From positions 1 through 64,000 of the forward strand of contig NZ_JBHTIU010000008.1 in NCBI RefSeq assembly GCF_042677205.1: a stretch of DNA of 64,000 nt, given 5' to 3'. The position numbers and the translations under genes were made by a program. The DNA comes from Paenibacillus_L residui (GTDB taxonomy: Bacteria > Bacillota > Bacilli > Paenibacillales > NBRC-103111). Every line of letters starts with the position of its first letter. Position 1 is the first letter of the stretch. The notes below the pieces were generated by a model. It saw only the letters and a program-made list of their open reading frames with translations, ran no database searches and was not told where the DNA came from. This document shows positions 51,662 through 61,334 of this stretch, in pieces.

Positions 51662-51677
51662 GTATCCTTTTGCATAC
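51662..51677. promoter_or_regulatory. Candidate HxlR operator
   Basis: GTATCC-TTTT-GCATAC is an imperfect palindrome 20 bases upstream of the regulator start, with a further GTATCC half-site at 51681-51686. A TATAAT box for the oxidase operon lies near 51724. Confidence 0.45.
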
Positions 51678-51776
51678 CTGGTATCCTAAATGTGCGCTAT
51701 TCCCAAGTTTACTTATAGGAATTATAATAAAATTAATGTTCAGAAAAATCAAACCGGAATTGAGGTGAAGACCCCT

Positions 51777-52946
51777 TTGCTCCAGAAATTTGATGTCATC
51801 ATTGTAGGGGCGGGCTCCTTCGGCATGAGCACGGGCTATCAGTTGGCCAAGCGGGGAGTCTCTGTACTGCTGATCGATGCGCACGATCCGCCCCACAGCT
51901 ATGGGAGCCATCATGGAACGACACGCATAGTGAGAGGGGCCTATACGATGGGTGAAAGCTACGTAAAGCTTGCCCTGCGTTCGATAGAGCTGTGGAAGAA
52001 GCTGGAGCGGGAAGCGGCGGAGGTGCCGGGGACTTTAGGCCATGACCATGCCACTCTCTATGATCCTATTGGTGTAATCAGCATCGGTCCGCGCGGGTCC
52101 CGCTTTATCCGGAGCAAAACAGAGAGCTGCATAGCTTTCGGTATACCGTATGAAGCGCTCAATGCACAGCAAATCCAGGAGCGCTGGCCGGGATTTTCCG
52201 TGCCTTCTCATATGGAAGGCCTTTATGAGCCGGAGGGCGGCATTCTGTACAGCGAACAGATTATTGCAAGCTATAGAGCGTTGGCCGTTCATTATGGAGC
52301 GAAGCTGCTGCCCAACACCAAGGTGCTGCAACTGGTCTCGGAAGCCGGGGAGCCCTTAGTGGTTACAGAGCGCGGCAGCTTCACCGCAGGCAGCGTCCTC
52401 GTCAGCGCAGGTGCGTGGTCGGCACGGGTGCTGCCGGAGCTGCACAACATCATTAAGCCGTACCGCAAACCCATTGCCTGGTTCAAAGCACCGAAGGAAC
52501 GATACGGGAGAGGTCGGCTCCCCGCTTTTATTTTCAATAACGGGGGGGCTGAAGAATACTTTGGTTTCCCGGCGCTTGACGAATCGGGTTTGAAAATAGG
52601 CCGGCATGATGGCGGATATCCCGCTTTGCCGGGTCAGCCCGTACCGCCTTTCGGGGCATATGAGGAGGATGAGGCAGAGCTTCGGCATGCGTTGAATCTA
52701 TTTTTGCCGGAGGCCGGAGAGCTGCTGGCCGGACAGACCTGCTTGTACGAAAATGCTCCCGGTGAAGAGTTTATTATTGATGAGCTGCCGGGCAGAAGCC
52801 GTGTCTGGTTTGCGGGAGGAGGCTCCGGCCATGGCTTTAAATTCGCCAGCGGCATAGGAGAAGCGTTAAGCGTTGCAATGCTGAAAGGAAAGGAACACTA
52901 CCCTCTCGATTGGGACGCTTTTACATTAAAAGGAGTGAATCTATAA
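51777..52946 (+). CDS. FAD-dependent amine oxidase, SolA/MSOX type
   Basis: 389 residues. VIIVGAGSFGMSTGYQLA (FAD), SHHGTTRIVRGAY, and a Cys in TCLYENAPGEEFIID at the site where monomeric sarcosine/N-methyltryptophan oxidases bind flavin covalently. The start is TTG 51777, with AGGTG about nine bases upstream; longer frames add residues with no homology. It leads an operon with a sulfonate-type importer, so it may oxidise an N-methyl or amino-sulfonate substrate. The next gene starts on its stop (TAATG). Confidence 0.84.
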   Translation: MLQKFDVIIVGAGSFGMSTGYQLAKRGVSVLLIDAHDPPHSYGSHHGTTRIVRGAYTMGESYVKLALRSIELWKKLEREAAEVPGTLGHDHATLYDPIGVISIGPRGSRFIRSKTESCIAFGIPYEALNAQQIQERWPGFSVPSHMEGLYEPEGGILYSEQIIASYRALAVHYGAKLLPNTKVLQLVSEAGEPLVVTERGSFTAGSVLVSAGAWSARVLPELHNIIKPYRKPIAWFKAPKERYGRGRLPAFIFNNGGAEEYFGFPALDESGLKIGRHDGGYPALPGQPVPPFGAYEEDEAELRHALNLFLPEAGELLAGQTCLYENAPGEEFIIDELPGRSRVWFAGGGSGHGFKFASGIGEALSVAMLKGKEHYPLDWDAFTLKGVNL

Positions 52947-53935
52947 TGGCAGTGTCAAAATCCGGATCTTCTTTACTTCTTTCCATTATACTTGTTTGTT
53001 CTGTTCTATTTTCCGCCTGCTCCAGTTCCAAAGCCTCCGAAGGCCAGCTTGAAGTTGTGCGAATTGGTTACCAGAAAGGCAATACGCTCAACATTTTGAA
53101 GGTAAAGGGAAATCTGGATGAGCGCCTGAAGAAGCAGGGAATCAAGATTGAGTGGAACGTGTTTCCGAGCGGCGGCACGGTGCTTGAGGCGCTGGCTGCA
53201 GGCAAAATCGACTACGGCAACGCAGCGGATGGATCGGGTGTATTTGCTCAAGCGAGCGGACAAAGCTTTGTTTACGTCGGAAGCGATCTGCCAAACCCCG
53301 AAGGCATGGGCATTATGGTGCATAAGGATTCCGGTATTGCCGGCATTGGCGATCTGAAGGGGAAGAAGGTTGCCGTTGTAAAGGGCGGCAATCATCATTA
53401 TTTGACTGTGCTTGCCTTGGAAAGCTCGGGGCTTCAATATGATGATGTTGAATATGTGTATGTTAAGGATGCATCGGAGGGCAGAGCACTGTTTGAAACG
53501 AAGCAGGTGGATGCGCTGGGCTCCTGGGATCCGTTTTTTGCCACGGTGCAAATGGATTTGCAGCCTGTAACGCTTACGGATGGAAGCCATTATTCGCCAA
53601 ACCGGACCTTCTATTATGCGACCAAAGAGTTTGCAGAAGCGCATCCGGAAATCGTCAAGGCGATTCTTGAGGAAACCGATGTCTCCGACCAGTGGGCCAA
53701 TGAAAATAAAGGCGAGGTTGTAAAAATGCTCGCCGGGGAGCTCGGCATAGACGAGGAAAGCCTGGCTAAAATGGTCGAACGCAGAACCTATGGCGTAGAA
53801 GCCATTACGAAGGAAATTATTGCTCCGCAGCAGCAGTTGGCAGATACATTTCACAAAATCGGTTTGATCGAACATTCCATTGATGTAAGTTCCTATATGC
53901 CTGTCGGGAAAGAATGGGTGCCGGATTTGAAATGA
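52946..53935 (+). CDS. Aliphatic-sulfonate-type substrate-binding lipoprotein
   Basis: 329 residues. Signal peptide with lipobox FSACS, then a type II periplasmic-binding fold: VRIGYQKGNTLNILK, GKIDYGNAADGSG and KKVAVVKGGNHHY, as in SsuA. Coupled to the oxidase gene by a one-base overlap. Should bind a sulfonate, sulfone or similar compound outside the cell. Confidence 0.85.
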   Translation: MAVSKSGSSLLLSIILVCSVLFSACSSSKASEGQLEVVRIGYQKGNTLNILKVKGNLDERLKKQGIKIEWNVFPSGGTVLEALAAGKIDYGNAADGSGVFAQASGQSFVYVGSDLPNPEGMGIMVHKDSGIAGIGDLKGKKVAVVKGGNHHYLTVLALESSGLQYDDVEYVYVKDASEGRALFETKQVDALGSWDPFFATVQMDLQPVTLTDGSHYSPNRTFYYATKEFAEAHPEIVKAILEETDVSDQWANENKGEVVKMLAGELGIDEESLAKMVERRTYGVEAITKEIIAPQQQLADTFHKIGLIEHSIDVSSYMPVGKEWVPDLK

Positions 53936-54705
53936 TGAAGAAGCGTACGATCGTTAATTTTATGCTGCCATGGCTCCTTCCTCTTCTGATTATCGTTATA
54001 TGGCAGTGGACGGCCTCTATGGAAATTGTATCCGCGAAAATTTTCCCGACTCCTGTTACGATTGCTGAAACCGGCTGGAAAATGATTGCCAATGGAGTAT
54101 TGGCGGAGCATATGCTGATCAGTCTGCAGCGCGCCCTGATTGGTCTGCTGATCGGGGGAGGAATAGGATTGGCGATGGGGATACTGAACGCCAGTTTTCA
54201 TTTATCCTATCGCTTGTTCGATACAACTATCCAGATGGTGCGGAATATACCGCATCTTGCTTTAGTCCCGCTAGTTATTATATGGATCGGAATCGGAGAG
54301 TCTTCGAAAATCTTTCTGGTGGCGCTTGGCGTTATGTTTCCGGTTTATGTTAACACTTATCACGGGATAAGGAACGTCAGCAATGATTTGGTGGAAATGG
54401 GCAAAGTATACGGCTTGAAGCGGCGGGAAATTTTCAGGCATATTCTACTGCCTGGCGCGCTGCCTTCCATTTTTGTCGGCCTGCGCTATGCGCTCGGTGT
54501 GATGTGGCTCACGCTCATTGTGGCAGAGACCATTGCGACCAATTCCGGCATTGGCTATTTGGCGATGAATGCCAGAGAGTTTATGCAAGCAGACATTATC
54601 ATACTGAGCATCATTATATACGCATGCTTTGGTAAAATCGCAGATTTGCTGGCCAAATGGCTGGAAAAAGGGCTGCTTAAATGGAACCAGACTTATCATC
54701 CGTAA
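53932..54705 (+). CDS. SsuC-type ABC permease
   Basis: 257 residues, six helices. The transporter loop near EMGKVYGLKRREIFRHILLPG is the EAA motif. Starts in an ATGA overlap with the binding protein (a second ATG follows directly). Confidence 0.87.
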   Translation: MMKKRTIVNFMLPWLLPLLIIVIWQWTASMEIVSAKIFPTPVTIAETGWKMIANGVLAEHMLISLQRALIGLLIGGGIGLAMGILNASFHLSYRLFDTTIQMVRNIPHLALVPLVIIWIGIGESSKIFLVALGVMFPVYVNTYHGIRNVSNDLVEMGKVYGLKRREIFRHILLPGALPSIFVGLRYALGVMWLTLIVAETIATNSGIGYLAMNAREFMQADIIILSIIIYACFGKIADLLAKWLEKGLLKWNQTYHP

Positions 54706-54730
54706 ACATTGGTGGGAAAGGAGTTTCTCT

Positions 54731-55483
54731 ATGACCCGTTCTGCGGTTATCCCGGAAGGAAAAAACGGAGTGCTTATTCAAATTAAGGCCGTAACCAAGT
54801 CATTCCAGCAGCATGACGTGCTCAAAAGGCTTGACATCACTTTATATCCCGGGCAATTCACCAGTATCATTGGAAAAAGCGGAAGCGGAAAAAGCACGCT
54901 GCTAAAGCTGATTTCCGGGCTGGATGCGCCGTCGGAAGGCGATATTCTGCTGGATGGAGAAGCGCTTAATGGCATTAGCGGCAGCACGACGATGATGTTT
55001 CAGGATTCGCGTCTGCTGCCGTGGAAAAGTGTGATAGATAACGTAGGAATCGGTCTGCAGGGCGAATGGAGACCTAAAGCGCTCCATTTTCTGCAGCAGG
55101 TAGGACTAGAGAATAAAGCAGATCAGTGGCCTTCTACACTGTCGGGCGGCCAAAAGCAGCGGGTCGCCCTGGCACGCGCATTGGTGCGCAATCCCCGGAT
55201 GCTGCTGCTCGATGAGCCGCTCGGCGCGCTGGATGCTCTTACCCGGCTTGAAATGCAGCAGCTCATCGAACGGCTGTGGCTGGAGCAGCGGTTTACCGCT
55301 CTATTGGTTACCCATGATGTCAATGAGGCCATTACTTTATCCGATCGCATTCTATTGCTTGAGGATGGAGACATTGCTCTTGACATGGACATTGATCTGC
55401 CGCGTCCCCGCTCTAGAACGGACTCTCAGGTTGGGAAGTGGGAGAGACAAATTTTGGACCGCATTATGCGGAACTCTTCATAA
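54731..55483 (+). CDS. SsuB-type ABC ATPase
   Basis: 250 residues. Walker A GKSGSGKST, signature LSGGQKQRVALARAL, Walker B LLLDEPLGALD and the H-loop VTHDVNEA are intact. AAAGGAG precedes the ATG. Completes the importer. Confidence 0.88.
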   Translation: MTRSAVIPEGKNGVLIQIKAVTKSFQQHDVLKRLDITLYPGQFTSIIGKSGSGKSTLLKLISGLDAPSEGDILLDGEALNGISGSTTMMFQDSRLLPWKSVIDNVGIGLQGEWRPKALHFLQQVGLENKADQWPSTLSGGQKQRVALARALVRNPRMLLLDEPLGALDALTRLEMQQLIERLWLEQRFTALLVTHDVNEAITLSDRILLLEDGDIALDMDIDLPRPRSRTDSQVGKWERQILDRIMRNSS

Positions 55484-55513
55484 AAAATGCAGTAAAGTTG
55501 AGGACATCAGACT

Positions 55514-56728
55514 ATGGACCGATTAGACAATATGTTTGTGTTGAGCGCGGAACAAGAACGGCGCTTGAAGGCAATCGGCGAGCTTGCGGACGGCTTTGCA
55601 GAGGAAGCCCACCGTGTGGATGCCGAGCATGATTTTGCCTATGCGCATATCGAGGCGCTGCGCAGGCTTGGTTATTTCTCGTATACTGTACCGGCTGACG
55701 AAGGGGGAGAAGGCATATCCCTGTATGAGTTTGTCCTGTATCAGGAGCGGCTGGCACAGGGGGATGCCTCGATTGCCTTAGGCGTCGGCTGGCATTTGGG
55801 GGTTGTTTATGATCTGAATCATAAGAAGCAGTGGACGGAGGCTGCGTTGACCGATTTGAATGAGAAGATTGTCAAAGATCAGCACTTGGTGAATCGCGCA
55901 GCGACCGAGAAGGCTTCAGGGAGCCCGACACGCGGAGGCAAGCCGCTGACAACCGCCAAACGGCGGCAGGACGGTTCTTATGTGTTAAATGGCAGAAAAA
56001 CGTTCACTACGCTTTCTCCTGTGCTGGATCATTTTATTGTTACGGCGAGTGTTGAAGAGGACACGGCCGAATTTCTCATTCCGCGAAATACGGCAGGTCT
56101 TCGCATCGAAGAAACCTGGCATACGCTAGGCATGCGCGGAACAGCCAGCCATGATCTGGTGCTGGAGGACGTTGTATTGCCCGAGTCTGCACTGGCCTGT
56201 CTGCTTCCCAAGAAATCAGCCTCGGCGGCAACGCCATATTTGCTTCATATACCTGCATGCTACCTTGGCATTGCGCTTGCCGCCAGGAAGGAAGCGATCA
56301 AATTTGCTTACAGCTATCATCCCAATTCCTTGCCCGCTCCGATTATCCATTTGCCGAATATCGTTCAGCAGCTTGGCCAAATCGAACTGGAGCTGCATGC
56401 AGCCAGACATTTTCTGTATAGTGTGGCGGCAAGATGGGATCGGCAGGTGCTGCCGCCTGAGCGGTTAAATGCAGAGCTGAATGCGGTGAAAGTGACCGCC
56501 GTTCAGACGGCCATGTCTGTCGTTGATAAAGCGATGCGCATCGCAGGCGCACATAGTCTTGCATTGGACCATCCGCTGCAGCGGTTGTACCGCGATGTAC
56601 GATTTGGCTTGCATAACCCGCCTATGGAGGATGCTGTGCTTTCCATGCTCGGCAAGCTGGCCATTTCCGATTACGAGGACGCGTACGGGCGCGGCAATGC
56701 CCCCTCAACACGCTCTGAAGGAAGATAG
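55514..56728 (+). CDS. Acyl-CoA dehydrogenase-like flavoprotein (SfnB/DszC branch)
   Basis: 404 residues. N-terminal helical, middle beta (GRKTFTTLSPVLDHFIV) and C-terminal helical domains of the ACAD fold. The usual catalytic Glu region is not obvious, as in SfnB/DszC-type flavin-dependent enzymes that act on sulfones or sulfonates. It ends the SolA-SsuABC operon, which strengthens an organosulfur role. GAGGAC lies close before the ATG. Confidence 0.8.
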   Translation: MDRLDNMFVLSAEQERRLKAIGELADGFAEEAHRVDAEHDFAYAHIEALRRLGYFSYTVPADEGGEGISLYEFVLYQERLAQGDASIALGVGWHLGVVYDLNHKKQWTEAALTDLNEKIVKDQHLVNRAATEKASGSPTRGGKPLTTAKRRQDGSYVLNGRKTFTTLSPVLDHFIVTASVEEDTAEFLIPRNTAGLRIEETWHTLGMRGTASHDLVLEDVVLPESALACLLPKKSASAATPYLLHIPACYLGIALAARKEAIKFAYSYHPNSLPAPIIHLPNIVQQLGQIELELHAARHFLYSVAARWDRQVLPPERLNAELNAVKVTAVQTAMSVVDKAMRIAGAHSLALDHPLQRLYRDVRFGLHNPPMEDAVLSMLGKLAISDYEDAYGRGNAPSTRSEGR

Positions 56729-56749
56729 TTCCCGAGATTTTTAAAGAAA

Positions 56750-56798
56750 GCGCCCGTTGACCGGACCGTGGGTTATACAGTCCGGCAGCGGGCGCTGC
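56750..56798. terminator. Bidirectional terminator
   Basis: AGCGCCCG and CCGGAC pair with GTCCGG and CGGGCGCT. Placed between convergent operons. Confidence 0.82.
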
Positions 56799-56812
56799 CA
56801 TGGATAAAATGA

Positions 56813-58453
56813 TTAAGGATAATAAGAGCGGAGCGCTTCTTTAATGCCCAGAGGATTTCTGCGAAGATCCTTCGCGCTGAAGAAGATATCCCCTTTAATC
56901 TCGGAATAGCGCTTGTTGTATTCCAACTGATTAATAATTTCCTGCGCACTCTGCCAGCCGGCTTCCTTCGTCCCCAGCTTATACGGAGAATGGCCGATGT
57001 ACAGGTCCACTCCGGTTCCCTTCACCTCTTGCACCCACCAATCCACCAGCTTGTCATATCTGGCGGCCGGAAAGGAAAGGCTCCAGTACAGCTGCGGATT
57101 GATATAGTCGATCCATCCTTCCTTGATCCAGGTGCGAACATCGGCATACATACTGTCATATGCCGTCAGCGAGGCCTTCGTATCCGAACCGGTCTTGTCC
57201 GTCGACTGGTTGCGCCATACGCCGAACGGGCTGATTCCAAAGCGGACCTGAGGCTTGGCGCTGTTGATCGCTTGTCCGAGATCACGCACAAATGCATTGA
57301 TATTGCTGCGTCTCCAGTCGGCCTTCGAGGCGATTTTGTCCGGATTATATGTCAGGAAAGTCTGGTCATCCGCAAATTCTGTATTCGACGGATAAAAATA
57401 ATCATCCAGATGGACCCCGTCAATATTATAATGGTTTACCACTTCCATGATCGCGTCGATAATGTGTTGGCGCGCTTGCGGAATGCCCGGATTGATGTAC
57501 AGCTTGCCGCCTGCATTGACGATCCAGTCCGGCTGCTGCTTCACAATATGGCTGGAGGCAAGCTGCTCGGTGTTGGTGTCAACGGCGGCGCGGAACGGAT
57601 TGAACCAGGCATGAAACTCCATATTCCGCTTGTGGGTTTCCTCTATCATGAAGGATAGCGGATCATAATCGGGGGCAAGACCTTGAGTGCCCGTCAAATA
57701 TTTGGACCAGGGGACAAGCTCCGATGGATACAAGGCGTCTGCGGCAGGACGAACCTGCACGAATACCGCGTTCATCCCTAACTCCTGCAGCTCGTCGAGC
57801 AGCTCGCGGAATTCCTCCATCTGCTGAACAGACTTGCCGTAAGAGGCTTGCGACGGCCAGTCGAGATTATAGACGGTTGATATCCATACTCCGCGCAGCT
57901 CGCTCTTCTCGCCCTTGCCATCGCTGTCCGGGGCTGCCTTCTCTGATCCCGGTAAGCCCTCTCCGGCCCCGGCAGCGGGGACAGGCGCTTCACTATCGTC
58001 CGTAGTCAATGTAATACGCTGATCCTGCTGGTTCCAGCCGACCTTCAGGCCGAGCTGCTCCGCGATAAAGCGAATCGGCACCATCGTATAACCGGATTTG
58101 TTTGCGACGGGAGCATCAAGCGCTGCGCTTTGCCCATTGACTATAGCATTCGACAATCCTTGCTTCATAATAATCAGCTTGCCGTCTCCTCCTCTGATCG
58201 TTGCTTGCCGCTCCTGCTGATTCCAGCTTACCTCTGCGCCCAATGCTTCGCTTATAAGGCGCAACGGCACCATCGTTACGTACACTTCGGGGACGATGTA
58301 GGGAGAGACGTCGCTCTCCAGTCTTTTACCGTCCAATACTATTTCGATTTCCCGGGCAGCGCCGGAAGCTGCGGCGGCTTCAGCGGCCGGTGTTACCCAT
58401 GTAAGAAGCATAACTGCGACCATTATCCAAACGAACCGGTTCCTTCCTCCCAT
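56813..58453 (-). CDS. Secreted GHL10 (DUF187) protein with copper-amine-oxidase-like N domain
   Basis: 546 residues. A Sec signal peptide (about 1-27) is followed by two half-domains YVTMVPLRLISEALGAEVSW and YTMVPIRFIAEQLGLKVGW (Cu_amine_oxidN1, about 35-150), a Pro/Ala/Gly linker, then the GHL10 glycoside-hydrolase-like barrel from about 185 (ELRGVWISTVYNLDWP, GVHLDDYFYP). Probably acts on cell-wall polysaccharide outside the cell. The start context is CAGGAGGAAGCCAGCAGG. Confidence 0.86.
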   Translation of the reverse strand: MGGRNRFVWIMVAVMLLTWVTPAAEAAAASGAAREIEIVLDGKRLESDVSPYIVPEVYVTMVPLRLISEALGAEVSWNQQERQATIRGGDGKLIIMKQGLSNAIVNGQSAALDAPVANKSGYTMVPIRFIAEQLGLKVGWNQQDQRITLTTDDSEAPVPAAGAGEGLPGSEKAAPDSDGKGEKSELRGVWISTVYNLDWPSQASYGKSVQQMEEFRELLDELQELGMNAVFVQVRPAADALYPSELVPWSKYLTGTQGLAPDYDPLSFMIEETHKRNMEFHAWFNPFRAAVDTNTEQLASSHIVKQQPDWIVNAGGKLYINPGIPQARQHIIDAIMEVVNHYNIDGVHLDDYFYPSNTEFADDQTFLTYNPDKIASKADWRRSNINAFVRDLGQAINSAKPQVRFGISPFGVWRNQSTDKTGSDTKASLTAYDSMYADVRTWIKEGWIDYINPQLYWSLSFPAARYDKLVDWWVQEVKGTGVDLYIGHSPYKLGTKEAGWQSAQEIINQLEYNKRYSEIKGDIFFSAKDLRRNPLGIKEALRSYYP

Positions 58454-58694
58454 CCTGCTGGCTTCCTCCTGTTTTCATTTAATCTAGTAAACTTTTCCTC
58501 TAACATTAGACGCCGGAATGTAGTATTTGTTGCACATGCAATTGATTTCGTTTGGAGAGTTGTAGAAATCTTAGTGGATTTAGCCCCCGAGGGGACTTAT
58601 CGCATGGATCGGATTTGGTGCTGCGCAGCGGCATGGGGGGATAATCGTATTCCCGCCTAGTTGCCATTTTGGCCTGGGAGAAGGAAAGCGTCTA

Positions 58695-58950
58695 GCTTGA
58701 AAATCCGTCTATGTTTACTATCTGCCGGTGCCGCGGTCAGAGACATGGGGATCTAACTGTATTTTATGCAGGTAGATTGAAGCGAAAGGGGCGAGGGGAC
58801 TTGACTAGATGGAAAAACTACATTTAAAATGGAGTATTTTTGCTGATATTCTTCTTTTTGTACGAAATAGATGGAGTTTTTCCATTTAGTGTTCATTTTT
58901 TGCCCTGAAGAAGCAAAACTAGCTGTATGAAATCCATTTAGACGCGCTAT
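58695..58950 (+). repeat. Dispersed intergenic repeat, copy 3
   Basis: AAATCCGTCTAT, ATCTAACTGTATTTTATGCAG, AACTACATTTAAAATGG, TTTTTCCATTTAGTGTTC and AACTAGCTGTATGAAATCC occur in the same order as in the 20957-21290 block. Non-coding; the rest of 58454-59192 shows no gene. Confidence 0.7.
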
Positions 58951-59192
58951 TCCGCTTGTATGACTCCAGCAGAAAATGGAAATAAATCCATTTTCGAGGT
59001 ATCTGTCTTATTTTGCGACTATTTAGCCATTGCCGGGAATACGTACAAGGTTGTTCTTCGGTGATGATCTTTTTTATGGGAGCGGATTTTTCCTTTTTTG
59101 TATATAATTGGTTTTGGAACCGAATAGCGGGTATGCTGATCCCATTAAGGATATGGAGAGATAATAAGTATCGTCAAAAGGGGTGGGTGTTG

Positions 59193-59660
59193 TTGAGCAA
59201 AAAAAGCATAGGGGAATCCTTGAAAATATTGCTTGTTCTGGCTGGAATTATACTCGTTCTGATCGTTATCCTAGGATTTTCAGTCTACTCGTTACTAAGC
59301 TTCAATTTTATCCATATCCGGATTTCATCGATCGGTTCGGTGTTCGCTTTTATGGGGTTAGTCCTGCTGGGGACGGGGGTTTTGGGTATCGTAGGCACCT
59401 TGCTGGACAGCTTGAGAAGGCATTTGCTTAAGGAACGCTTCCAATTATCCGTTAAGATCCTGCAGGAGCTCGTGCTGATTGCCGTTTTTGGAGTGATCAT
59501 TCATACAATTGACCAATGGATCGATGGAATAGAGATCGGGAATGTACTAACGGAAATTTTGTTGACTCTTTTCTTATACGGGCTTATCGCCCTTCTTGGA
59601 AAACTGGGCAAGCAAATTCGGAAGCAGGATGCCGAAGAGATAGCCAGGCGCCGCTTATGA
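59193..59660 (+). CDS. Small four-helix membrane protein, possibly YrvL-like
   Basis: 155 residues. Starting LLSKKSIGESLKILLVLAGI, it has four helices, a cytoplasmic loop (SLRRHLLKERFQ) and a basic C terminus (KQIRKQDAEEIARRR). TTG 59193 follows AGGGGTG; upstream extension of the frame lacks a site. Size and layout recall YrvL-type regulatory membrane proteins, but this is weak. Confidence 0.65.
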   Translation: MSKKSIGESLKILLVLAGIILVLIVILGFSVYSLLSFNFIHIRISSIGSVFAFMGLVLLGTGVLGIVGTLLDSLRRHLLKERFQLSVKILQELVLIAVFGVIIHTIDQWIDGIEIGNVLTEILLTLFLYGLIALLGKLGKQIRKQDAEEIARRRL

Positions 59661-59676
59661 ACGATAAGCCGACATG

Positions 59677-59703
59677 CAAAAAAACCGAGGGCTCCCCTCG
59701 GTC
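59677..59703 (-). terminator. Terminator for the minus-strand SDR genes
   Basis: ACCGAGGG-CTCC-CCTCGGT with seven T on the minus strand, 32 bases after the SDR remnant stop. Confidence 0.88.
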
Positions 59704-59734
59704 TATAGTATTCGCGGGAAGAAAACAGATTCCG

Positions 59735-60112
59735 CTAATGCGCGGTTTGTCCGCCGTCCACGGTGAAGGTTTGACCGGCCGCGAAGCTGGCGGACGGCGA
59801 GGACAAGAAAACAACCATTTCCGCGATCTCTTCCGGTTTCGCAGGCCGTCCTGCCGGTACATTGCCGACTACCGTCTTCCGAAATTCGGGGTCGTCCATC
59901 CATCCTTTGGTCATCGGAGTCTCCGTTAGTCCCGGCGCAACCGCGTTCACCCGAATGCCCTGCGACGCATATTCGATCCCTGCCGCTTTGGTCAATCCGA
60001 CCACGCCATGTTTCGCGGCAACGTAAGGAGCCATGAACGGATCTGCAATCAGCCCGGCTACGGAAGCCGTATTCACAATCGTACCGGCAATATTGAGCCG
60101 CAGAGTCGGCAT
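59735..60112 (-). pseudogene. SDR remnant, N-terminal half missing
   Basis: The frame begins MPTLRLNIAGTIVNTASVAG and holds the catalytic Ser and YVAAKHG (YxxxK) plus the C-terminal VDGG. The cofactor-binding half is gone. It lies four bases downstream of an intact SDR gene, consistent with recombination between tandem SDR genes. Confidence 0.75.
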
Positions 60113-60116
60113 TTCG

Positions 60117-60896
60117 CTAATTGTATACTATGCCGCCGTCAATCATCACCGATTGTCCGGTCATATAATCCGAGTCCGGGGATGCTAGATAGGAAACGAA
60201 GTTCGCCACATCTTCCGGCTCTTGAGTGCGGCCTAATGCAATATCTTCTGCAAATTTTTTGAAGGCTTCTCCTTTTTGTAATCCCATGTATCCGACCATC
60301 GCCGCATCAATGCGATCCCACATGCCTGTTCCGACAATTCCGGGACAATAGGCGTTGACGGTGATTTTATTTTTGGCAAGCTCCTGCGCGGCGACCTGGG
60401 TCAATGCGCGGACAGCAAATTTGGAAGCCGAATAGATCCCGAGCATGGCAAAGCCCCGGTGTCCTGCAATGCTGCAGGCGTTGATTATTTTCCCGCCGGT
60501 TTCTTGTTTTTTCATTTGTTCGGCCGCCGCTTGAATGCCGTATAATACACCGAATACGTTCACTTGAAAAAGCTTTTCCAGCTTGGCCGGCTCGACATCC
60601 GTCAGCGGCGATACCTGGTCAATTCCCGCGTTATTGACAAAAACATCGACTCTTCCAAAGTGATCGACCGCCGTCTTGACTAAAGTTTTTTGATCTTGCT
60701 GCTTGGAAACATCGCCAACGAATGAAGCTGCATTAATATTCTGTTCTTTAAATTCATTGACAGTAGCGTTAAGCACTTCTTCGTTCATATCACTTAAGAC
60801 GATGGCGAAACCGTCATGTGCCAAACGTTTGGCAATACCTTTCCCGATTCCTTGCCCTGCACCCGTAATGACTGCTACTTTTTGGCTGTTCTCCAT
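60117..60896 (-). CDS. SDR, acetoin reductase/2,3-butanediol dehydrogenase type
   Basis: 259 residues. TGAGQGIGKGIAKRL (NAD motif), DMNEE after beta-2 (Asp favours NAD), NNAGIDQ, Ser in NACSIAG and YSASK. The sequence VNAYCPGIVGTGMWDRID is characteristic of BudC-like meso-butanediol dehydrogenases. AGGAGATGATAA precedes the ATG. Would interconvert acetoin or diacetyl with butanediol. Confidence 0.86.
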   Translation of the reverse strand: MENSQKVAVITGAGQGIGKGIAKRLAHDGFAIVLSDMNEEVLNATVNEFKEQNINAASFVGDVSKQQDQKTLVKTAVDHFGRVDVFVNNAGIDQVSPLTDVEPAKLEKLFQVNVFGVLYGIQAAAEQMKKQETGGKIINACSIAGHRGFAMLGIYSASKFAVRALTQVAAQELAKNKITVNAYCPGIVGTGMWDRIDAAMVGYMGLQKGEAFKKFAEDIALGRTQEPEDVANFVSYLASPDSDYMTGQSVMIDGGIVYN

Positions 60897-61334
60897 TTAT
60901 CATCATCTCCTGAACCATGGTTACTTATTTCCGTCTAGAATCTGGATGGAATAAACGTATTATGTTCCATTCATCCATCGATTAGTCGTCAATTTCTCTG
61001 GAGTGATCGACCGTTCTGACGTCAGGAATGCAGCACAATGAGCAGTAAACGCAGTTGCTTTGATGAGGGACAAAATTGCACCATTGAATAACGGCGTAGC
61101 GCGGATTCTCAAGATTCAAGTGGATTCAGGGTTCGACTATGTGTTGATATTATGGATTTTAAACAGCGGGTCAAAACACAAGAAGCAAGTGAATTGTTCG
61201 GAATGCGATTGGAAAATTGACATGGTATCGATGGTTTGCTATGACGACGTGATGCCGGGAAAGAATAAACAGACTGATTTAATTCCGAGTAGCCGCTATC
61301 GGATTTCTAGTATTTTTCTTAGTACAAGCAATGA

